Notes under the pieces: model-generated
What the model was told of the DNA's origin: nothing
The model's input: only the letters and a program-made list of their open reading frames with translations
The model's database searches: none
Assembly (NCBI RefSeq): GCF_022581195.2
Contig: NC_061469.1
Coordinates: 10,410,501-10,474,500, forward strand
DNA: 64,000 bases
Source of the DNA: Helicoverpa zea
Taxonomy: Eukaryota; Arthropoda; Insecta; Lepidoptera; Noctuidae
Reading direction: 5' to 3'
Translations under genes and position numbers: made by a program
Part shown: positions 1-8,378 of the stretch, one piece after another
How positions within the stretch are numbered: position 1 is the first letter of the stretch
Layout: each line of letters begins with the position of its first letter

Positions 1-488
1 TGCTAGGAACTAGTCAATGTTCTATTTTTTGTTGTTGTGTAAATACATATTCCTGAAATTTTAAAAGCGTCTGAATCAGCAACGCTATTTTCATTTTTTT
101 TCTAAGCCGTTTAATTGAAATTTTAGTGTAGTTTAGCACCTAATTATGTAGGTGTGTAGGTATACAAAACGGACTTATGTCTGTAAAATCCTAAATCAAG
201 CTATTGATTAGTTTAGAAAAACACAGGGTTTGTTAAAAATATTCACGCACACATAGTTAACTATGTGTGCGTGAATTACAATAAGTACTTATTTTATGTA
301 TAAGCTTGAAAAAGATATCTTTCATAAAATATGGTTGAAAACAAACTAATCTTAACGGCTTTGCGATAAAGTTGAAGTTTGATTACCAACCGTATAATTT
401 ATAGCACGACTTTGTTCTTTCATTATGATAGTAGACTCTAGTATATCAAAAATAAGGTTGAATTTGGAGTGGGTGATATTTGTAGCGA
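1..488. other. AT-rich flank left of the Harbinger element
   Basis: No gene is recognised. The stretch is AT-rich with no convincing coding frame. Its one notable structure is the palindrome at 241-276, listed separately. The last three bases before the transposon belong to the TAA target duplication. Confidence 0.5.
241..276. repeat. Perfect 36-bp palindrome
   Basis: Eighteen bases (ATTCACGCACACATAGTT) are followed directly by their exact reverse complement, with no spacer. Symmetry breaks at both outer neighbours (240 is T and 277 is T). It could extrude as a cruciform or be the remnant of a fold-back element. No function can be read from the sequence. Confidence 0.9.
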
Positions 489-516
489 TAAAGCCATCTA
501 CACACTCGCGCGCGAA
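489..516 (+). repeat. Harbinger left TSD (489-491) and TIR (492-516)
   Basis: TAA at 489-491 is repeated at 3644-3646. The 25-bp TIR at 492-516 pairs with 3619-3643 except at its fifth base (A versus G). Confidence 0.88.
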
Positions 517-675
517 TCACGGCGCCAATCGCGACGCGAATCGCGGCGCGAATTGGAGCAAGAACTGCCAACTGTCCACACTGGCAGAGGTTCGCGCCGG
601 GCTCTCAGTATAGTTCGCGCACTTGACGCGTATGCACGCCAAGCATTTAATCAATATAGTTTATTTGTAGTCGGT

Positions 676-2975
676 ATGGACAGTGAAACCACTACAGCAG
701 CTGCGGGGCTACTTTGCGCTTTAGCAATTTATAGTTACGCCATAAAGAAAAAACAAACAATTCAAAAGAAGCAAAGAAAACGGAGATGGTGGATTACCAC
801 CATTCACCGAAACAGAACCAGGTAAGTACCAATTTATTATGCTTTCTCATAGAGTTTAGGATATAGTAAGTACGTAGTACAAGATGGGTGAAATAAATAT
901 ATATTCACTTTTAGCTATATAAAATTACAGTTTTAATAACAGTTAAAATGTAATACGCCGCTGTAACATATCTTGTGATGTGGGATCTGATACTTGATAA
1001 CTTTGTATTTTGTTACAGTGCAACCATGGAGGAGCAGTTGAATGAACTAGTTGCAGAACCTACAGATGAATTCAAAAAGTTTTCCCGGATGTCATTAAAT
1101 GATTTTGAATATTTGCTTAGTCAAATTTCAACACGAATTTCAAAACAAGACACCCAATTACGAAAAGCTATTCCTGCCCAGATACGTCTCGCTATAACAC
1201 TGAGATACTTAGCAACAGGAGATGACTTTGAAAGCCTTCATTTTTTGTTCAAAGTTTCACCACAAATAATATCAAAAATTATACCCGAAGTTTGCCATGC
1301 CCTATGTGAAGTGTTAGAGGATGAAATAAAAGTAAGGACATCAATTTAATACTTTTATTATGCATATACAGAACTACTTAGAATCTAGAATATAACTTTG
1401 CAAAATCAACCAAATATAATAACAAAATTCAATAGACAATAAAAACAAAATTCGGTAATTTCAGTAGGTATTTAACTTAAGTCAAAAGCTGTCTGAACTA
1501 TATCATTATTATGATCAGATGTGTTTGCATCTTGGTTCTCTGGTAAATGAAGGACAGGATAATCTGGTGTACGAATTAGCCGGTTCGATTGAATAATGAT
1601 ATTAGAAGGTGGGGCTGATATTACTTGTCTATTTTGGTAATAAGTATTTTGATTCGCCTGCCCGTAATGAAATGGAGGCTCTGAATGCGTAGATGATGAT
1701 GTGCCTGTTCTTGGTTCATAAAAATGAGGTGGCGATGGAGTCATCACTAAAGGGTCATCAAATTGGTATTGTAAATACATCCCATCAATGTCGTGCATCA
1801 ACTTCAATCTATTCTTTTCAGATAATTTTCGCAACTTATTTGCTAATAGTTTTCCGTATAAATCGCAATCATCGTCTTGCTGAATAGGCTGTAATGGGTT
1901 CCTTTTTAGCGTGGATTTGAAGGTGATAAGAGCGTCTTTAACGACATTTCCTGCGTCAACCACTTCTGAAGAGATTTTGCGTCGGTGGATTGTCTGGTCA
2001 CTGTCTTTTTGGGTGTTAATAGACTGACTTCGATTTTCATTCATTTCTTCAACATTCTCTTTAATAGCTTCGAGATTTACTTCTTTAGGCTCCTTTATTC
2101 CACGTTCCTAAAAAAACACACATACATTTAGGCACTTAAATACTGTTTTTTACATGAAGGTTTTATATATGTTATGTTTTTTGCAGATACCATCTTGTCC
2201 AGAAGAGTGGCTGCGTATTGAAAGAGGATTTGCAAGGAAGTTTCCTCGAGCGGTTGGATCTATTGACGGCAAACATATTGTTCTCGACTGTCCATTCAAT
2301 TCTGGTTCTGTATACTATAATTATAAAAGAACCTACAGTATAGTATTACTAGCATTAGTTGATAGTCAATACAATTTCATGTTTGCTGACATTGGTTGCC
2401 AAGGCAGAATAAGTGACGGTGGAGTTTTTACAAATAGTATTTTATGGAACAAGATGTGTACAAACAGCTTAAATTTACCACCACCGCATCCATTACCAGG
2501 TTCGAACATTGATGTGCCCTACGTTTTTTTGGGGGATGGAGCCTTTGCACTGTCAGAACATTTAATGAAGCCCTATCCTGATCAGCACAACATAGGATCT
2601 GCAAAACGTGAATTCAACAAAAGATTATCTTCAGCTCGGGTAGTGGTATAAAATACTTTTGGTATATTGGCGGCCAGATTTAGAGTGTTTAGAAAACCAA
2701 TCCCATTACAACCACAAAAGGCTCGCCTTATAACATATACTTGTATACTACTACATAACTTCTTGAGACGAAGTTCTACTTCTTTACATATCTATACACC
2801 ACCCGGATCTATTGATATGTTTGATGATGATGGAGTACTTATACAACCTGGATCATGGAGGACAGATCAAGAAAATACATCCGCTTTTCGTAACTTGAGA
2901 AGAGTACCTCGGCGATCAGCAAATAACGCCACAGAAATAAGAAACGAATTCACAAAATATTTAAGTAATATTTAA
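676..2975 (+). pseudogene. Harbinger (HARBI1-like, DDE_Tnp_4) transposase, spliced, with one in-frame stop
   Basis: Three exons are inferred: 676-821, 1019-1331 and 2187-2975. Junctions are AG/GTAAGT to TTACAG, and GTAAGG to TTTTTTGCAG, and both keep phase. The joined frame is about 415 codons, normal for PIF/Harbinger transposases. Exon 1 ends with the basic RRWWITT stretch typical before the helix-turn-helix. Exon 2 holds FSRMS, RLAIT and RYLATGDDF, conserved in the family. Exon 3 holds the RNase-H-like nuclease core: D180 in GSIDGKH, D270 in LGDGAF, then LAARFRVFRKP. The frame is broken by TAA at 2649-2651 (codon 308), exactly where the family normally has the third acidic residue of the triad (VVEN-FG). 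The frame continues unchanged after the stop, so this is a nonsense change and not a frameshift. A full-length enzyme is not expected unless there is readthrough. Confidence 0.88.
1354..1359 (-). terminator. Poly(A) signal of the MADF gene
   Basis: AATAAA on the minus strand lies about 113 bases beyond the MADF stop codon and about 20 bases from the transposase exon-2 donor on the other strand. The MADF 3' UTR thus fits inside the transposase intron. Confidence 0.5.
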
Positions 2976-3350
2976 GTACCTAACTATTAAAAAATAAAGT
3001 TATCTACTAACCGTATTCATACTTTTTTTACACTTTAGAGTATCTCCCAAAAAAGCATCCATTGCTTCATAAGCGAACCAAATGGGCTGATATATCTCAT
3101 CGGCACCAGCTCCCGATTGAACGGACTTCTTAACTTTTCCCTTGTAGCTCCTATAGCTTGACATGAGAGAACCTTTTTTCTTTTTCAATTCATCAATTGG
3201 TATTTCCATCACCGTACTTATCCGCATCCAAGCATCATGGGTTTTCAGTTTATTTTTATAATCTTTCAAATTAATGTCCCATAATACCGGCTCAGCACGA
3301 AAACATTCTATAAATGTTAGTTCTAATTCATTGCTCCACACGTTACTCAT
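1472..3350 (-). CDS. MADF/BESS-type DNA-binding protein of the Harbinger element
   Basis: Two exons on the minus strand, 3350-3012 and 2107-1472, are joined in phase 0 through a GT-AG intron (3011-2108). The donor reads ACG/GTTAGT and the acceptor TTTTTTTAG/GAACGT. The product is about 324 residues. Exon 1 is a MADF domain (roughly residues 5-100), a Myb/SANT-related trihelical DNA-binding fold, with spaced aromatic residues (W5, F13, W24, W41) and a WFAYE block. Exon 2 has a basic linker, then a BESS-like helix (about residues 195-228, DLYGKLLANKLRKLS), which in MADF proteins mediates protein contacts, and a polar Asn/Gln/Pro-rich tail. In Harbinger elements the equivalent protein is thought to help the transposase enter the nucleus and find the TIRs. 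The frame is fully open. A TTTTTTTTTAG acceptor-like site (3378-3377) just upstream of the ATG suggests an upstream noncoding exon. Confidence 0.8.
2993..2998 (+). terminator. Poly(A) signal of the transposase gene
   Basis: AATAAA begins 18 bases after the transposase stop codon and 13 bases before the minus-strand gene's splice donor (3011). The transcript can therefore end almost without entering the MADF exon. Confidence 0.6.
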
Positions 3351-3618
3351 TTTGCAAGCAAAATCGTAGCATATACCTAAAAAAAAACTAAAACACAACC
3401 ATCCGTGTCAATTGCTACTGAGCGACTGAGCTGCCCGAGGCGCGAATGTATAGTCTTGTCGCGTTCACGTCGCGCTTCGCGCCTGCGAGCGCTTTGTCGC
3501 GGGACAAAAAACCGACAATTTTCGGGGAACACAGCGCGAACGAGCCGCGAAGCCGCGAAGAATATGCGAATCGGATCTACACTCATGTTACGCGGGTGTT
3601 TCGCGCCTTCGCGCGCGG

Positions 3619-3646
3619 TTCGCGCGCGAGTGTGTAGACGGCTTAA
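3619..3646 (-). repeat. Harbinger right TIR (3619-3643) and TSD (3644-3646)
   Basis: This is the reverse complement of the left TIR with one mismatch, followed by TAA. Next to the TIR is a CpG-rich subterminal region with repeated TTCGCG/CGCGAA motifs at both ends, possible transposase or MADF-protein binding sites. Confidence 0.88.
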
Positions 3647-4030
3647 AAGCAGTTTTCACGGAGCTCTGTGCGAGCAGAGTAGACGCAGCTGCCCCGCCCT
3701 CCCCGCGTCCCGCGCCGCGGCTCCCCTCGCACCTCGCATGCCCCGCGCGTGTCGCGGCATCAAAGATTACGCAAATTCACCAGACTGGACACTGCTGCTA
3801 TTCTATTTAATGGAACTTTTAACAGTAAAGTCATAAAGTGAAGTTATCTACTTTAATGTAGAAGTTAATATTAGTATGTAATTTGTTTGGAAAATGCGCT
3901 ATTAATGTTTATTTTATTTGCATTGTGGAACTTTCATTTGACGAACACGAGGAAGGTAAGTGATTTATTAGTGTGAATTAAAAACTTTTGTTGTTCTATA
4001 GTTTAGAGTCAGGATCTTAACATCATCTGT
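3647..4030. promoter_or_regulatory. CpG-rich patch with a possible noncoding exon donor
   Basis: 3660-3765 is strongly CpG-rich, unlike its AT-rich surroundings, and lies outside the transposon. About 190 bases on, GAGGAAG/GTAAGTG (donor GT near 3956) is a near-perfect + strand splice donor not attached to any coding frame. One reading is a distal promoter and noncoding first exon, possibly for Snoo. It could equally be chance. No start codon with a useful frame is seen. Confidence 0.3.
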
Positions 4031-4039
4031 TTAGGCTTT

Positions 4040-4290
4040 TCCCGAATATGTTGGCATTGGCTTCTGATCTAATAGGTTTTTGTTGAGAACCAGTGTTTTA
4101 GATGGAGCGACTGCTTATCTGACCGCCGTAACCCAGTTACCTGGGCTGCCCGATTGCCCCTTGGTGAGACTACACGTAACGACTGCCAAAGATGTACAAA
4201 ACACAACAGGGACCCACCAATTGAAAGTGTTTTCTGAAGAGAACTCGTCACGACAAGATAGTCACCCATTCACGAAGGAACCGACCTGGT
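4040..4290. mobile_element. Retroelement (LINE-tail type) fragment
   Basis: The stretch containing GACCGCCGTAACCCAGTTAC and CTGGGCTGCCCGATTGCCCC resembles a 3' fragment I recognise as widely repeated in lepidopteran genomes. Short frames exist on both strands but none has a known domain. No target duplication was found. The family assignment comes from memory, not from a search. Confidence 0.4.
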
Positions 4291-4709
4291 CAAGTGCAGC
4301 TTACGATCAGCTGACTCGTGCGACTGACCGGCTGCAGCTGTTACTTAAGTACGGACGTTTTGATCCAGAAACTATTATTTAAAACATAATTGAACGTGTT
4401 GCAGAGCATATTATGTTTAAATATAGCAATTTTGGAATAATATTAGGTACATAAAAAATATTTTTTCCATTACGAAGATTTTTTTTTCTAACGATTTTAG
4501 TCAAATTCTAGAAGTGTTGTTTTTATTTATAAATGTTAACAAAATTTCGGGTTTTCTAGTTTAGTTATTTTAATTTATCTATTGATTGGTATATTTATAC
4601 GTAATGTTTACCCATATTTTCGAACTTCCACAATTTATGCTGAATCTATTTACGGGAATCAACTGTAAGGCAGGTGAAGTATTTCCAGCAAACTATCTGT
4701 GTATCATAG
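4291..4709. other. Unassigned AT-rich stretch
   Basis: AT-rich with several T-runs. No coding frame, repeat unit or strong hairpin was seen. Confidence 0.4.
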
Positions 4710-5254
4710 TCTATGCGGCGGGCGGTCCGCGGCTCGCGCCGCCATTCTGGATATTTTGACGGGAAGGTCGGTCACGTGACTCGGCGGCGGGCGCGGGCGC
4801 GGGTCGCGGGGCGCCGGCTAGACTCTCCAGTAGCCGAGCCATCCGTCTGCTGCTTTGACTGCGGCCGGTCGCCGGAATCCACGCCCCAGTCTCACGCGTC
4901 CGCATCTATTACGTACCACTTTGTTTCGATGATTCGCGTACTTTTTGAATGCAGCCTGCTGACATTCTACGGATCTTACATTTGCAGTGCGTGGAGTGCT
5001 AATATTTAGTGAAAATGTGCGTCTGTTTTGTTTCAAACTGAGGTTATTTGCGTATTTTTTGCACGGGTGTGCGTGCGGCGACGGGGCGGAGAAGCCGGCG
5101 GTGAGCGGCGTTCGCTCGGCCGGGCCGTCGCGACGGCACACTCGGCTCGGCAGACATGTTTCGGTCGCGGCCGGAGCGCGTCGTGCGTGCAGGCGCGTAG
5201 ACTCGCTCTTGTCATGCGCCTGCCGAGCCGCAACGACAGTGGGGGTGATCGAAC
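4710..5254 (+). promoter_or_regulatory. CpG-rich promoter and leader of Snoo with upstream ORFs
   Basis: CpG density rises sharply from about 4710 and continues into the Snoo coding exon, as at housekeeping or developmental promoters. No convincing TATA box was found, and the start site cannot be placed exactly. TTTGCAGTG near 4982-4990 could serve as an initiator or, equally, as a splice acceptor. Three upstream ATGs lie in the likely leader: uORF 5015-5041 (8 codons), uORF 5156-5200 (14 codons) and uORF 5214-5264 (16 codons). The last ends inside the main frame and overlaps the Snoo ATG. The Snoo ATG has a strong context (AAC before, G after). Confidence 0.55.
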
Positions 5255-5361
5255 ATGGATGTAGTGACGCCGCACATCACCTCCGTGCTGAAGACATACC
5301 AGGCGAGCGCGCCGCGCAGCCTGCAGGGCCCGGGCTGCGGGCGCGCCGAGCCGTGCGGCGA

Positions 5362-5394
<33 letters not shown>

Positions 5395-6058
5395 GCCGAT
5401 CCTGCTCGCCGCCGACACCGTGCTGGGCGAGCGCGGCGAGACGCTGCTGGAGGGCGAGCCCATCTCGTGCTTCAGCGTGGGCGGCGAGCGGCGGCTGTGC
5501 CTGCCGCAGATCCTCACCTCGGTGCTGACGGACTTCACGCTAGAACAGATTAACCGCGTGTGTGACGAGCTGCAGATCTACTGCTCGCGCTGCACGCCGG
5601 AGCAGCTGCACGAGCTGAAGTCGACGGGCGTGCTGCCCAAGTCGGCGCCGTCGTGCGGCCTCATCACGCAGACGGACGCGGAGCGGCTGTGCGCGGCGCT
5701 GCTGCACGCGCCGGCCGCCTCGCGCCCGCACAAGCTGCCGGGCTTCCGCGTCTACCACGAGTGTTTCGGCGGCGCCCGCGGCGTATGCGCCCTCGACCTC
5801 AACTTAGTGCAGTGTTTGGAGTGCCGCGCGCTTTACTCTCCGCGTCGCTTCGTGTGCCACTCGCACGAGTCGGAGCACCGCACGTGCCACTGGGGCTTCG
5901 ACTCGTCGCGGTGGCGGCGCTTCCTGCTCGTGGCGGAGGAGGAGCAGGACAAGGACAAGTGCGCCGCGCTGCTGGACGAGCTGGCGGCGCGGGACGTGGC
6001 GCCGCCGCCGCCGCCCGTGCACCTCAAGCAACAGAGCCTGCCACTCAAGCGAAAACAG
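5255..6058 (+). CDS. Snoo (Ski/Sno family corepressor), coding exon 1
   Basis: This exon encodes residues 1-268 of a Ski/Sno-family nuclear co-regulator, which binds SMAD4 and R-SMADs and represses or modulates TGF-beta/Activin/BMP target genes. After a proline run (PPPPPPP, about residues 39-45) comes the Ski/Sno/Dac homology domain (about 65-150) with ISCFSVGGERRLCLPQIL, QIYCSRCTPEQL and SAPSCGLITQTDAERLC. This matches Ski/Sno rather than the Fussel/Corl branch. Residues 164-230 (FRVYHECFG to RTCHWGFDSSRW) form the SAND-like SMAD4-binding domain, with C187, C190, H202 and H204 as likely zinc ligands. The start at 5255 is chosen for its strong context and position before the first conserved block. 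The exon ends AAACAG/GTATGT in phase 0. It is GC-rich, unlike the intron. Confidence 0.95.
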
Positions 6059-6085
6059 GTATGTTGCGCTCTGCTCTACACCTAG

Positions 6086-8321
6086 TTCACTTTACTATTG
6101 CTTACAAACAAAATCGATTGAGTCTTTGTCCGACTTTCACCGGCCGGAGCCCTGGTACACGCGAAGAGGCGTCTCATGGAAGTGGCTGTATATCTCTGTC
6201 ACTATCTAGCCTTTTCAGTTTAGTTATATTCGCAATTGATTTTCACTCATGTCATGTTTATTTACCCCAATTGGAGTCTTATTGGATCCTTACATATTCA
6301 CCATCATAAAAGTATCGTTCTTCAATCATAATACCTAGGTATTATAGGTCGGAAGTTCAACGCAATGAAAAGGTAGGAGCTAGATAGGTGCGCTATTCAT
6401 ACAAAAACAGATAGAACCTGACAAAGGCACAGCGTCATTGAGCCTTTCGAAGCGCTATTAATTTAGCTGCACCGTCCATTTAGATGACGGCATATTTCCG
6501 CGTCCATTGTGCTGGTACTGCTGATTACCATCAGTGATACTCCGCGGCCATGTACTGGCAGATAAATAGTGTTATCAGCGAGCCGACCGGCTAGTGTCAC
6601 ACAAACATGTGCAAGTCGATACCTACTCATTGTTCGAGTGACGAGCAACCGCTAAATAATTATGCAATGTGAATTGATAAATGTAGCTGATGTATACCTA
6701 CATAATGTGGTAAACAGGCGATTGAAGCCACCACAATAGCAGTCATTACCTATTTACACCTTTGTTTTGCAAAATAACTAACCAGTAACCACAACACATT
6801 CCGTTAAGTTTTTTTTATTTAGAAATAAAATAGCATTCACTTATTTTTCGCGCATTTGTCTCCATATTTTACCTACTTCAGTATGATTAATCTATTCAGT
6901 AGTTTCATATTAGAATCTTATACCTATGTAGAGCTAAGAGGAAGAGATGAAAACAACTTGCCAATCACTTGAAAAACTTCAGTAAGAAAATTATGTGAAT
7001 GAAAATGTGTAACATCTGCAGTAATGCCTATGTTTATCGACAGAAGTTTGTTTATATTTATTTTGTTTGTATTTTTAAGTCTGCGAAACTGCTATTTGTT
7101 TAGTCTGCTAGTTAACTACAATCGTTCAGAAAGGTCACTGCGCCTGCGACTCGTGTGCACTAATATCTAACACACGCTTATATTCATAAACATTTATAGT
7201 TTTAAAAAGACCTATATTATTGTTAAAATACATAACACCTAGCTAAGCCATTAAAAGATATTTCTAATTAATCAAATTACGAGGAACTCGTGTAAGGTGG
7301 GTAAGCCGTAGGTAAGCCTGCTCATTACGTATTAAATTCTGTAATTAATTTCTGTTAGATGGCAGCTACGTGTTTCGGCGGTTTTCATGTATGGTGGGTT
7401 GGAGCGTTATTTTCCGTGTGATTACCTTAAACAAAGCTATGACCAACATTGGGAGTGTCGAGACTCGGCACAGGCGTTTCCTCGTGATAAATCCAACTTT
7501 ATCACTAGCGCTTTATCCTTCCCGATGCACAGACGTGACCTAGTTTCTATTTAGAGCATTTAAAACAAGAGTACTAACGGTCCAGACAATATGACACGAC
7601 CTTTGCCCAATTTAGCGATACTACATAATGGTTACAAAACATGATAAAGGCGTTTTTGAATTCAGATAATTCACCGCCATTTTATGTTTTGTCTGAATAA
7701 ATTGTTTTAGGTATCATTGATTGTAGTATCGCGGGTTATGCAAAAAACAACTTTATCGGTTTGATAAAAATATTTGATGTGGTAGGTAGTACCTACTGGA
7801 TGTATTGTTGGGGTAATATACACATAGGCTTTATCGTTGAAGAAAATTGAAGATTTTTCATCTCTCTTTCCATAGAAATGGGATACTAGTAGTAGGTGTA
7901 TTTAGGTAGGTAATAAACTTTTAGTTTAAAACATTTAGAGTCAGTAATTTCTGAGAAGTTGATTAACGACACGCAACGGTCGTAGATAATAATATTTCGC
8001 ATTGTTGTGCCTTAATTAACTAATTCGTTAACAACTTGGGTGTTCCCGGTTACGTCAATATTATTTATGGCTCCTATTATATAGACAATAGTTATTACTA
8101 TTTTAAAGCTATTGTCATAAACGCGGATCACTACTCTTCATGTGGCTACATTCACTTTAGGCAGGTATCTGTCATCATCAATTAATTGGTGATACAATAT
8201 GAAATCTTTCTCCTAATAAAGCTTAAGGTCAAAAATAAAACAAATTATTTTATATTAATTATTCCGCATTTTTTGTAATTATAATTAAAAGATGCATTTA
8301 TGAAGGATCGTCATATAGGAT
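6086..8321. other. Intron segment without recognised elements
   Basis: No coding frame or repeat was recognised. The stretch 6440-6650 is somewhat more complex, with two GATA-type motifs (CAGATAA, TTATCAG), and could be regulatory. That is only a guess. Confidence 0.4.
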
Positions 8322-8378
8322 GTGACGAACCACTGGAACTGAGTGCTTTCAGAGCACTCAGTTCCAGTGGTTCGTCAC
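8322..8378. repeat. Perfect 26-bp stem hairpin with 5-nt loop
   Basis: 8322-8347 (starting GTGACGAACCACTGGAACTG) is the exact reverse complement of 8353-8378, with loop TTCAG. The stem is not AT-rich, so chance pairing is unlikely. It may be a fold-back insertion or a small-RNA hairpin. No target duplication is evident. Confidence 0.9.

Larger units (their letters stand above)
492..3643. mobile_element. PIF/Harbinger DNA transposon, near complete
   Basis: A 3152-bp element is bounded by 25-bp terminal inverted repeats that differ at one position (left begins AGCCATCTACACACTCGCGC, right reverse complement AGCCGTCTACACACTCGCGC). TAA lies directly outside both ends, matching the 3-bp TWA duplications typical of Harbinger elements. 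Inside are a DDE transposase on + and a MADF-domain protein on -, the two-gene plan of PIF/Harbinger elements, whose second gene is usually a Myb/SANT or MADF DNA-binding protein. The two genes interlock exon-in-intron. The subterminal sequence is very CpG-rich, while the coding core is AT-rich. The transposase carries a stop codon, so this copy is probably non-autonomous today. It sits about 1.6 kb upstream of the Snoo start codon. Confidence 0.9.

Noticed and set aside
4818..6048. Long minus-strand and alternate-frame reading frames across the Snoo promoter and first exon
   Set aside because: They are by-products of high GC content (Arg/Ala/Pro-rich, no domains), while the + frame at 5255 matches Ski/Sno residue by residue.
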